Below the pieces are notes generated by a model. That model ran no database searches, was not told the DNA's origin, and saw only the letters and a list, made by a program, of their open reading frames with translations. From a bacterium (GTDB lineage: Bacteria; BMS3Abin14), in the NCBI GenBank assembly GCA_020352595.1, contig CP070682.1:1169608-1174815 (forward strand): a stretch of 5,208 bases of DNA, read 5' to 3'. The first letter of the stretch is position 1; each line of letters opens with the position of its first letter. Below, one piece after another: positions 1 through 5,208 of the stretch. The translations under genes were made by a program, and so were the position numbers.

Positions 1-1027
1 GGAACTGCAGGTCGTGCATCCTGGTGCGGGCCTCGTCGGCGAAGGTGCTATCAGGGTACTGCTCGAGGTACTGCGCGTATCCCTCGGCCGTGTCCTGCTC
101 CTTGTAGGGGGCGTACTGAAGGTCTGCCAGTTTGGCCCTGGCTTCCTCGGCATAGGGGCTGTCAGGATACCGCGAGAGGAACTCGGTGTAGCCCTGGATG
201 GTCCCCTGCTCCCGGTAAGGGGCATACTGGAGCTCGACCATCTTTTCCTGGGCGTCCTTGACGTTGGGGTTGTCGGGATAGGAGGCGATGAACTCCGCGT
301 ACGCCTCGGCGGTGTCCCGGTCCTTGTAGGGCTGGTACTGAAGGGCCACCAGGAGCACCTGGGCCTCGGCAGCGTTGGGACTTCCCGGGTACTCCGCCAG
401 GAACTCCTGCATGGCCTCCGCTGTACCCCTGGCCTTGTACTCGTTGAAGATGGCGGCGCCCAGCAGCTCCTGGGCCTCCGGGACATAGGGATTTTCGGGG
501 TACTTGGCGATGAACTCCTCGTAGTCCGTGGTGAGGCCCCTATCCTTGTAGGGGGCGAACTGGAGATCGTGCATCCGGTCTCTTGCCTCCTCCGCGAAGG
601 GGCTGTCGGGATACTGGGAGAGGAACTTCCTGTACCCCTCGGCCGTGTCCTGCTCCTTGAAGGGCTGGTAGTTGAGCAGCGAGGTCATTTCCGCCATGGC
701 CTCATCCACCTTCTGCAGCTGCCCCTTCAGGTCCGAGCGCTCGGCCATGAGCTCGTCGTTCCTCTTCTTGATGCTGTCGAACTCCTCCTGGTTCTTGACG
801 CTGCTGAGCGCGGAGGCCTGGCTCCTGAGTTCGGATGTGTTCTTCTTAAGGCGATCGTTGAGATCGGCGCTGGCCTTCCGGAGCAGTTCGTAGGCACCGC
901 TGACATCGCCCGCTTCCCGCAGCTGCAGGGCGTCACCCACAGGGTCAGCCTTGACGTGGTCCGGTAACGGGAGTCCCGCCATCACCACCGCGATCAGAGC
1001 ACAGACCACCATCCGTTTAGCGATCAT
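1..1027 (-). CDS. Exported coiled-coil and TPR-like repeat protein (Tol-Pal/BamD-type repeats), 3' end outside the window
   Basis: 342 complete codons are visible and the gene continues past the left edge. The ATG at 1027 has a strong Shine-Dalgarno (GGAGGAGT, 1034-1041) 6 nt upstream. Residues 1-27 look like a Sec signal peptide: basic start, hydrophobic core, then V-K-A before Asp28; there is no lipobox Cys. Residues about 50-118 are charged and Leu-rich, rich in K/E/Q, and probably form a coiled coil. From residue 120 to 341 there are six contiguous 37-residue repeats with a consensus close to YxPYK(E/D)QxTAEGY, then EFL, then YPDSPxAxEAxxxLxxLQ; a seventh starts at Phe342. The pattern Y-P-D-S-P followed by A-x-E-A is typical of TPR_6-like repeats in Tol-Pal accessory (YbgF/CpoB) and BamD-like proteins, usually periplasmic protein-binding scaffolds. 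The order coiled coil then TPR resembles CpoB, but no other tol-pal gene is visible, so I give no symbol. A periplasmic scaffold role is inferred. It is the last visible gene of the minus-strand set, 91 nt after the preceding one. Confidence 0.85.
   Translation of the reverse strand, partial: MIAKRMVVCALIAVVMAGLPLPDHVKADPVGDALQLREAGDVSGAYELLRKASADLNDRLKKNTSELRSQASALSSVKNQEEFDSIKKRNDELMAERSDLKGQLQKVDEAMAEMTSLLNYQPFKEQDTAEGYRKFLSQYPDSPFAEEARDRMHDLQFAPYKDRGLTTDYEEFIAKYPENPYVPEAQELLGAAIFNEYKARGTAEAMQEFLAEYPGSPNAAEAQVLLVALQYQPYKDRDTAEAYAEFIASYPDNPNVKDAQEKMVELQYAPYREQGTIQGYTEFLSRYPDSPYAEEARAKLADLQYAPYKEQDTAEGYAQYLEQYPDSTFADEARTRMHDLQF
5..670 (-). repeat. Six in-frame 111-bp tandem repeats encoding 37-aa TPR-like units
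   Basis: The block is exactly 6 x 111 bp, with no insertion or deletion between units, and encodes residues 120-341 of the exported repeat protein. Units 1, 5 and 6 are close in protein sequence; units 2 and 3 are the most diverged (for example FNEYKARGTAEA in unit 3). The first unit (near 636-659) and the sixth (near 81-104) share a 24-bp identical stretch, offset by 555 bp = 5 x 111. Both end in R-M-H-D-L-Q-F. This suggests duplication or conversion between units rather than selection on protein alone. A further unit begins at the window edge. Confidence 0.9.
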
Positions 1028-1118
1028 GTTATGACTCCTCCGTGGAATGATCTACTCTCTCTGTCAAGGGGATATCCATGAACCGGACCAGCCTCGTCCC
1101 CCACTGCCAAGACTGTCC

Positions 1119-1607
1119 TCAGGGATTGCTACCCTCCGCCGAAGGCCTGACAAGATCCAGTTTCCAGAGGTTGACGACCTGTCCCCTGTCCAGAAGGGTG
1201 CCGGTCACGGCGTAACGGTTGTCTCCCATCTTGTGGAGCACCTCGAATCCGGTCAGGGCTCCGTCACCGGAAGTGTAGGTGCTGATGAGCCTGTCATCGA
1301 AACCCACCACCTTGCCCCTCAGGTCCCCCACCGATTCGTTGGCCTGGAAGAAGGAGAGCACCAGTTCATCCTCGGTGGGACTCATCTCGTAGGATGTGTG
1401 GAAAGAGCTGCCCTCCGCGGTGCGTGAAACCAAGGACATTTCGCCGTCGTTGAGGATCTTTCCGTCCAGGTGGCTTATCTGGACACGGCCCTGGACGGGG
1501 ACCCTCTCGAGGGGGTCGCCGAACATCCCGTGGCCCGCCACAAGCCACAGGCCGGGCTGGGTTATGAAGGGATGGTCGCCTCGGAAGAGCTTCTTCAGTT
1601 CCTTCAT
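1119..1607 (-). CDS. Conserved-looking hypothetical protein, 162 aa, probably beta-rich and cytoplasmic
   Basis: I do not recognise a family. The ATG at 1607 is the first possible start after an in-frame TAA at 1643-1641, which is the stop of the preceding gene; the 11 codons between contain no ATG, GTG or TTG. The Shine-Dalgarno is weak (GGTGGGA a few nt upstream), so translation may depend partly on the upstream gene. There is no signal peptide or membrane segment. After a short basic N-terminus (MKELKKLF), the sequence is mostly alternating hydrophobic/polar stretches with turns rich in Gly, Asp and Asn: residues 37-49, 57-63, 81-88, 97-111, 119-128, 131-137 and 143-153. This suggests a mostly beta fold; a small barrel of the calycin type is possible but unproven. 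It follows the small membrane protein by 33 nt, in the same direction as the carbonic anhydrase, so co-transcription is likely. The coding assignment is supported by length, codon use matching its neighbours and tight packing. Confidence 0.75.
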   Translation of the reverse strand: MKELKKLFRGDHPFITQPGLWLVAGHGMFGDPLERVPVQGRVQISHLDGKILNDGEMSLVSRTAEGSSFHTSYEMSPTEDELVLSFFQANESVGDLRGKVVGFDDRLISTYTSGDGALTGFEVLHKMGDNRYAVTGTLLDRGQVVNLWKLDLVRPSAEGSNP

Positions 1608-1640
1608 GGTCCCACCGCAACATCCGGCCCCGGGTGTGGA

Positions 1641-1865
1641 TTACGGTGAATCTCCTTTTTCATCAAGGGCGGCCTGCCTGTCGATGATGCCCCCGAGGTA
1701 AACCACTGCGAAGATGCAGACCACTGACGCCAGCCCGAGGAGCAGGGACAGGCTTGCGGGGATCTTTTTCGGCGTGCCGCCGGGGTAGAAGATGAGCAGA
1801 CCGTACACGGCGATGCCGATGAAAACGGACGCGGCGAGGTGCTGGAGAAACTGCAGGAGCCTCAT
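1641..1865 (-). CDS. Small two-helix inner-membrane protein of unknown function, 74 aa
   Basis: The protein starts MRLLQFLQHLAAS and has two hydrophobic segments, about residues 11-28 and 39-61. They are joined by a short loop with the turn-forming, basic stretch PGGTPKKIP, and followed by a charged tail (IDRQAALDEKGDSP). The reading frame stays open upstream to 1943, but that extension overlaps the end of the carbonic anhydrase gene and is Arg/Pro-rich, so a start near 1865 is preferred. The ATG at 1865 lies 11 nt from the best Shine-Dalgarno (AAGGTG, 1877-1882), which is long. An in-frame TTG at 1871 lies 5 nt from the same site and would add two residues, so it may be the real start. The upstream gene's stop (1884-1882) overlaps that ribosome-binding site, which suggests translational coupling. 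Its role is unknown; position directly after a carbonic anhydrase suggests, but does not show, a link to CO2/bicarbonate handling. Confidence 0.75.
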   Translation of the reverse strand: MRLLQFLQHLAASVFIGIAVYGLLIFYPGGTPKKIPASLSLLLGLASVVCIFAVVYLGGIIDRQAALDEKGDSP

Positions 1866-1876
1866 CTTCAAGGGAT

Positions 1877-1882
1877 CACCTT
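1877..1882 (-). promoter_or_regulatory. Ribosome-binding site of the two-helix protein, overlapping the carbonic anhydrase stop
   Basis: AAGGTG on the minus strand sits within the last bases of the carbonic anhydrase gene and its TGA (1884-1882). It is 5 nt from a TTG at 1871 and 11 nt from the ATG at 1865, so it favours the TTG as the actual initiator. Overlap of a stop codon with the next gene's ribosome-binding site is a common arrangement for coupled translation. Confidence 0.5.
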
Positions 1883-2469
1883 CACCCCTTCTCCTGGAGG
1901 ATGGAAACCTCACCCGTGGAAAGGGAGTAGATGCCCCCGGCAAGGTGGAGCGCCCCGCTCCTCACCGCCTCTCCAATGCCGGGCGAGCGCTCGATGAGCA
2001 TCCCCATGGTGTTCCAGACGTTGGCGCTCACCGCTTCCAGCATGACGTCGTGCACCTCCTCGTCCTGCTCGAGGATGGGCCTGACGGCCGGGGCGATCTC
2101 CCGGATGAGACCGCCTACGGCTCCATCGGCATCTCCGTGCAGCGCCGCCTTGACGGCTCCACAGCCCTCATGGCCCAGGACCAGGAGCAGCGGGACCTTC
2201 AGGTGGTGGACGGCGTACTCCAGGCTGCCGAGCTCCGACGGGCCGGCGATGTTGCCGGCCACCCGGACGGTGAAGATCTCTCCGGGTCCCACGTCGAAGA
2301 CGTGGGCCGGCGAGACACGGCTGTCAGCGCAGCCCAGGACGGCCGCGATGGGACTCTGGGAGGCGACCATGGATCCAAGGTCCACAGGGGCTCCGACATT
2401 CTCCGCCTGGCCCGCCAGGAACCTCCGGTTCCCCTCGAGCAATCTTTCCAGTGACTGCTTTCCTGTCAT
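1882..2469 (-). CDS. Beta-class carbonic anhydrase, 195 aa
   Basis: The enzyme reversibly hydrates CO2 to bicarbonate using a zinc ion. The beta-class signature is complete: CADSR at residues 47-51 supplies the zinc ligand Cys47 and the Asp49-Arg51 pair, and GHEGCGAV supplies the zinc ligands His100 and Cys103. Other family landmarks are VRVAGNIAGP (68-77) and LGSLEYAVHHL (80-90), just before the second metal motif. The length of 195 aa is normal for bacterial members. There is no signal peptide, so it should be cytoplasmic. The ATG at 2469 follows GGAAGGA at good spacing (SD around 2474-2479), and the protein begins MTGKQSLERLLEGNRRF, a typical N-terminal helix for this family. It is the first gene after a well-placed promoter and is followed 16 nt later by the small membrane protein, so it heads the operon. 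No catalytic residue is missing. Family assignment is firm; I cannot assign a subclass or symbol. Confidence 0.96.
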   Translation of the reverse strand: MTGKQSLERLLEGNRRFLAGQAENVGAPVDLGSMVASQSPIAAVLGCADSRVSPAHVFDVGPGEIFTVRVAGNIAGPSELGSLEYAVHHLKVPLLLVLGHEGCGAVKAALHGDADGAVGGLIREIAPAVRPILEQDEEVHDVMLEAVSANVWNTMGMLIERSPGIGEAVRSGALHLAGGIYSLSTGEVSILQEKG

Positions 2470-2513
2470 GGTTCCTTCCGTCGGTTAATACGGGGTGGAC
2501 GACACAGCGTTAC

Positions 2514-2543
2514 ATTAAAACAGCAACAGCCTTTCCTAGTCAA
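2514..2543 (-). promoter_or_regulatory. Sigma70-type promoter with extended -10 for the carbonic anhydrase operon
   Basis: On the minus strand the -35 is TTGACT (2543-2538, 5 of 6 consensus bases), the spacer is 18 bp, and the -10 is TTTAAT (2519-2514, 5 of 6). The -10 is preceded by TGT (2522-2520), fitting an extended TGn element. The -35 overlaps a second copy (TTGACT at 2548-2543), forming a TTGAC pentamer repeat, but that copy would be 23 bp from the -10. Transcription would start near 2507, giving a leader of roughly 38 nt. The position between the upstream terminator and the gene supports it. Confidence 0.65.
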
Positions 2544-2550
2544 GTCAAGC

Positions 2551-2590
2551 CAAAACCGGCCGAAACGACCCCGGAAGGGGGTTCGGCCGG
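2551..2590 (-). terminator. Rho-independent terminator after the lipoprotein gene
   Basis: Reading on the minus strand, a 9-bp perfect stem (CCGGCCGAA at 2590-2582 pairing with TTCGGCCGG at 2564-2556) encloses an inner CCCC/GGGG stem (2580-2577 with 2572-2569). The loop is TTCC. The hairpin is followed at once by TTTTGGCTT. It begins about 48 nt after the lipoprotein stop codon. The T-run is short, but the GC-rich stem is strong. On the plus strand no T-run follows, so it acts in one direction only. Confidence 0.75.
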
Positions 2591-2638
2591 AGATCACAAA
2601 CCCTCTGCGGAGATCCCGGTACCTGGAGCCTGCTCCCT

Positions 2639-3868
2639 TCAGTTGCCCAGCCTGTAGAGCCCCTTTGTAGTGCCGATCCAGACCTCCGCGTTGCGGCGTG
2701 ACACGTAAAGGGCCGTGGGCTGTCCCGCCATACCCTCGTCTGATCCGTAACTCTCGTGAAGCGGCTTGTCCAGCCTGGCGATGTACTCGCCGATGTTCAC
2801 GTAGCGGCGAACGTCTGTAATGGGCGAGGTCTTGGCCTCCCCCGTCATGGCCCGCTGGTAGGGCTGGTAGAGGTCCTCTCCCCCGGGGGAAGTGTAGGCG
2901 ACCCAGAGGGAGGCCCCCTCGAGGGCCAGGTCGGCAACCTGGGCCGTGTTGTAGCCGAGGATCTTCCACACGTACTGAAAGGTCCTCGAGTCCCTGGAGC
3001 CGAAGAGGGCTCCGGACCAGAACTCGAAGATGCCCGTGGGCGGCCAGGGCGTCCCCAGCGCCTCCCCCTCGATGCCTCCCCAGAGCAGCCCCTTGTCCGT
3101 CCCGGCCCAGATGACGGACCGCTCGACCAGGAGGTCGGAGAAGCGGTAGCGCCCGTCAAATGTCATGGCGGCGAACACCCCCGGCTGGACAACGGCGAGC
3201 CGGGAGTCCCGGTTCCCGAAGACCACCCTTTCCGGACCCACGCCGATGGCGGTCACGGGAGGACGGAACAGCCTGGCGTCCTGTCCCCGCTCACCGAGCC
3301 TGAAGCGGGAACTCACGTAGACATCCTCCGACCCGGGTCCCGCCTCACCGGCCAGCGCCCTGAGCCAGTCCTTTCCCGGCCTGAAGACCTGCCACCGGCC
3401 GTCACTGCGCCGGGCGATGCCCTTGCCGGTGCCCACCCACAGAGACGTTCCAGGCAGCCCCTCATCCTCGCCGTCGAAGGCAAGGCTGTAGACATTGTCG
3501 TCCGGCAGGCCCCCGTACCTGGCGGTCTTGACCTCCCACGTGCCCTCCGAAAGGAGGTGCAGCCCCTCACCCCTGGTTCCCACGACGATGACGTCACCGG
3601 ACACGGCCAGGCTTGTGACACGACCCGGCTTCCTGATGCCGGGGACCTCGAGCCTCTCCCAGGAACCCGCCCCCTTCCTGATGAAGACCCCCTGCGGGTT
3701 GGCCGCCACCACCACGTCGCCGGCGCCCGCCAGCGCCAGGACAGGTCCGCCCAGCACCCTTCCGTTACCCGCGACCTCGAGGGTGGACGGCAGAGGCTTG
3801 CCGCACCCTGAGAGCAGGAGCAGTGCCGCGACAAAAGAGGCGCAGCAGAGGGCTTTTCCGCGGATCAT
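2639..3868 (-). CDS. Lipoprotein with degenerate beta-propeller (two-component-regulator-propeller-like) repeats, 409 aa
   Basis: The chosen start is the ATG at 3868, preceded by a near-perfect Shine-Dalgarno (AAAGGAGGT, 3873-3881). The frame is open to 4102, but the extension is Pro/Arg-rich and crosses into the divergent gene. Residues 1-22 form a lipoprotein signal: MIRGK, a hydrophobic core, then LLLLSGC with Cys22 as the lipidated residue. Gly at +2 predicts outer-membrane sorting in Gram-negative cells. The mature part has several blade-like units built on a (V/L)W(V/A/I)GTxxG(L/I) pattern followed by W and a strand: near residues 52-71, 92-111, 143-162, 252-264, 320-326 and 396-407 (the last is VWIGTTKGLYRLG). 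This resembles PF07494-type propeller repeats, which in hybrid two-component sensors form the periplasmic input domain; here they stand alone on a lipoprotein. The ligand is unknown. It is followed by its own terminator and is divergent from a sensor kinase gene, with which it may be functionally linked (inference). A clear promoter for it was not found. Confidence 0.85.
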   Translation of the reverse strand: MIRGKALCCASFVAALLLLSGCGKPLPSTLEVAGNGRVLGGPVLALAGAGDVVVAANPQGVFIRKGAGSWERLEVPGIRKPGRVTSLAVSGDVIVVGTRGEGLHLLSEGTWEVKTARYGGLPDDNVYSLAFDGEDEGLPGTSLWVGTGKGIARRSDGRWQVFRPGKDWLRALAGEAGPGSEDVYVSSRFRLGERGQDARLFRPPVTAIGVGPERVVFGNRDSRLAVVQPGVFAAMTFDGRYRFSDLLVERSVIWAGTDKGLLWGGIEGEALGTPWPPTGIFEFWSGALFGSRDSRTFQYVWKILGYNTAQVADLALEGASLWVAYTSPGGEDLYQPYQRAMTGEAKTSPITDVRRYVNIGEYIARLDKPLHESYGSDEGMAGQPTALYVSRRNAEVWIGTTKGLYRLGN

Positions 3869-3956
3869 CGCTACCTCCTTTATCCCCCGGATCGCCAGAA
3901 CGTTACCATCTGGAGGCATCCAAGTCCATACCGGCCTGTGGCAAAGGCCTTTTGGC

Positions 3957-3985
3957 TTTACAGCGGGTCGGCCCGAAATCATAAT
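3957..3985 (+). promoter_or_regulatory. Sigma70-type promoter for the sensor kinase gene
   Basis: The -35 is TTTACA (3957-3962, 5 of 6 consensus bases) and the -10 is CATAAT (3980-3985, 5 of 6), with the preferred 17-bp spacing. Transcription would start near 3992, giving a leader of about 60 nt before the ATG at 4053. On the minus strand the same AT-rich patch reads TATGAT (3983-3978), which could serve as a -10 for the lipoprotein gene. Its -35 match is poor (3 of 6), so I do not call that promoter. Confidence 0.6.
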
Positions 3986-3989
3986 TGAA

Positions 3990-4020
3990 GCAGGCGGGGG
4001 AGGCACGGGAGTCCGCCTGC
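3990..4020. promoter_or_regulatory. Inverted repeat at the predicted transcription start of the kinase gene (possible operator or leader hairpin)
   Basis: GCAGGCGG (3990-3997) and CCGCCTGC (4013-4020) are perfect 8-bp inverted arms separated by 15 bp. The left arm begins within a few bases of the predicted start of the plus-strand transcript. A protein bound there could block the promoter; alternatively the arms would fold into a hairpin at the 5' end of the mRNA. No T-run follows on the plus strand, so it is not a standard terminator. Its function is inferred only from position and symmetry. Confidence 0.45.
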
Positions 4021-4052
4021 GGGGCAAAGAACACGGAAAGGGAGATGGTTTA

Positions 4053-5208
4053 ATGTCGCCGGGGAGGATGGACGACCTCAAATTCACCTTCGACCCCGCC
4101 ATCCTCGAGGAGAGTTCCCTGGCCTACTGCATTCTGGACAGGGGAGGGAGGATCCTTTTCATCAACCGGGCCATGGAGATCCTCTTCGGCCATGCTGTTG
4201 AGGATTGCGTCGGCCGATCCATCTCCATGCTCAGCCCGGAGCCCGACGAGGCCGTGGAACTTGTGACCGGCGCCCTGGACCGCGGGCGCGGCACCTGCCA
4301 GGGCGAGATGAACGCCAGGAGCCGGGACGGAAGGACGTTTCCCTGCCAGGTGACGGCCACACGCTTTTCCGGCAGTGGCCCAGACACAACCGTCACGCTG
4401 GGGATGTTCCGGGACATCTCCGGGCATGTCCAGACCCTTGAGGCACTCAAGTCTCGCAGCGACCGTCTTGGGGCCCTGGCGAGCATCGCAGCCCGCATCG
4501 GAGTGTACACGGACAGCCACAGGCTTGCCCTTGAAGCCATGGAGGCCATTTCCCGGCTCCTGCCCATCAGGGCCGGATTCCTCCTCCTTCTTGACCCCGA
4601 ATCCGGGGAACTCAGGCTTCACGAGGCCTTCAACCTACCCCGGGGAGATCGCGAGCTCTACCATGCCGAACCCGGATGGGACCAGTGCCTGGAAGGGCAC
4701 GTGGTCCGTGAGAAGGTGGCCATCCTCATCCCCGACGTCTCCCGGGACGACCGTGCCGTCCACGTCGCGCCCGGATCCATGTCCCTGGCCATCATCCCCC
4801 TCCTGACTCCGGAGAGGGTCATCGGCGTGCTGTCCGTCACCACCGCCGAACCCCACCGCCTGGACCAGTCGGACATGGAGTTCCTCTTTACTCTGGGGGC
4901 GCACCTTGGGATCTACCTGGAGAACGCCCGCCTGGTGGAGGAACTCCAGAAGCGCAACAGCATGCTCCTGGAGCACAACCAGGACCTGGAGGAGCTGCTG
5001 TCCCTCATCTCCCACGACCTGAGCAGCCCCCGCGCCACCATCGTACGATTCGCCTCGCTGCTGATGAAGAAGGGGGAGAAGATCTCAGCGGAGGAACGAT
5101 CGCGGTGCGCGGAAACCATCTTCCGGAAGACCCGGGAGACCTCGGAAAGGTTCGACGACCTTCTGACCATTTTCAGGATGTCCTTCGCCGAGGAGGAGGA
5201 CGCCCACC
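4053..5208 (+). CDS. PAS-GAF-HisKA sensor histidine kinase, C-terminal ATPase part outside the window
   Basis: 385 codons are visible and the gene runs off the right edge. I chose the ATG at 4053 because AAAGGGAG (4037-4044) lies 8 nt upstream. The in-frame ATG at 4068, five codons later, has a purine-rich GGGGAGG directly abutting it, which is too close to work. Residues about 18-125 are a PAS domain (AYCILDRGGRILFINRAMEI near its start, then RSRDGRTFP and a closing GMFRDIS). Residues about 138-293 are a GAF domain (RAGFLLLLDPESGEL, VAILIPDVSRDDR, VIGVLSVTTAEPHRLD). A short helical linker (294-315) leads to the HisKA dimerisation helix with H-box SHDLSSPRATI, where His321 is the predicted phosphorylated residue. 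There are no membrane segments, so the kinase should be cytoplasmic; small-molecule or redox sensing through PAS/GAF is typical of the class, but the signal cannot be read here. The HATPase domain and any partner regulator must lie downstream. It is divergent from the propeller lipoprotein. Confidence 0.92.
   Translation, partial: MSPGRMDDLKFTFDPAILEESSLAYCILDRGGRILFINRAMEILFGHAVEDCVGRSISMLSPEPDEAVELVTGALDRGRGTCQGEMNARSRDGRTFPCQVTATRFSGSGPDTTVTLGMFRDISGHVQTLEALKSRSDRLGALASIAARIGVYTDSHRLALEAMEAISRLLPIRAGFLLLLDPESGELRLHEAFNLPRGDRELYHAEPGWDQCLEGHVVREKVAILIPDVSRDDRAVHVAPGSMSLAIIPLLTPERVIGVLSVTTAEPHRLDQSDMEFLFTLGAHLGIYLENARLVEELQKRNSMLLEHNQDLEELLSLISHDLSSPRATIVRFASLLMKKGEKISAEERSRCAETIFRKTRETSERFDDLLTIFRMSFAEEEDAH

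Noticed and set aside
14..967. Plus-strand open frame of 317 codons opposite the repeat protein
   Set aside because: It is an antisense shadow kept open by the 111-bp periodicity and high GC. It lacks a ribosome-binding site, and the minus-strand frame has a signal peptide, good Shine-Dalgarno and recognisable repeats.
1062..1067. Perfect TTGACA -35 hexamer on the minus strand in the gap before the repeat protein
   Set aside because: At 16-18 bp spacing the -10 position reads like CACGGA with no useful match, so a sigma70 promoter is not supported. Another sigma factor cannot be excluded.
2756..3811. Plus-strand open frame of 351 codons
   Set aside because: It lies wholly opposite the propeller lipoprotein, has a low-complexity Pro/Gly/Arg-rich product and no ribosome-binding site; it is a shadow of a GC-rich gene.
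3943..3952. 10-bp palindrome AAAGGCCTTT, with GGCCT/AGGCC arms (3933-3949) followed by TTTT on the plus strand
   Set aside because: The hairpin would have only a 5-bp stem and lies upstream of the kinase promoter, where no plus-strand gene ends. Too short to call a terminator or operator.
3869..4102. N-terminal extension of the lipoprotein frame up to 4102
   Set aside because: It would overlap the divergent kinase gene and bury the lipoprotein signal peptide. The ATG at 3868 has an almost ideal Shine-Dalgarno.
4050..4622. Minus-strand open frames opposite the kinase (also 4124-4567, 4635-5015, 4913-5170)
   Set aside because: The plus strand encodes clear PAS, GAF and HisKA domains here; the minus-strand products show no domain pattern or start signals.

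Overview
The window is GC-rich, densely coding bacterial DNA. Six protein genes are supported: five on the minus strand and one on the plus strand. A signal-peptide protein with TPR-like repeats of the Tol-Pal/BamD type and a lipoprotein with Gly after the lipobox Cys point to a Gram-negative (diderm) host. Heavy use of CTC/CTG, ATC and AGG codons, with sensor-kinase and propeller genes nearby, would suit a deltaproteobacterial (Desulfobacterota-like) genome. That lineage is only a guess; no rRNA or marker gene is present.

Layout: positions 1-2469 hold a minus-strand gene set, read from right to left. It contains a beta-class carbonic anhydrase (2469-1882), a 74-aa two-helix membrane protein (1865-1641), a 162-aa unrecognised protein (1607-1119), and an exported coiled-coil/TPR-repeat protein that runs off the left edge (1027-1). 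The first three are separated by 16 and 33 nt and look like one operon. The repeat protein follows after 91 nt with no visible terminator. A good sigma70-type promoter with an extended -10 (2514-2543) lies just upstream of the carbonic anhydrase. It overlaps no gene and sits directly after a rho-independent terminator (2551-2590) that closes the next gene upstream.

That upstream gene (3868-2639, minus) encodes a 409-aa lipoprotein with degenerate beta-propeller repeats of the two-component-regulator-propeller kind. It is divergent from a plus-strand PAS-GAF-HisKA sensor histidine kinase (4053 to the right edge, truncated before its ATPase domain). The 184-bp divergent spacer carries a good plus-strand promoter (TTTACA, 17 bp, CATAAT) and an 8-bp-arm inverted repeat beginning close to the predicted transcription start.

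Functionally this is two neighbouring units. One is a carbonic anhydrase operon with two small proteins of unknown role. The other is a divergent lipoprotein/kinase pair that could be an envelope sensing module. No mobile element, CRISPR array, tRNA or rRNA was found. No clearly new defence or biosynthetic system is visible. The least explained parts are the two small proteins downstream of the carbonic anhydrase and the lipoprotein/kinase pairing.
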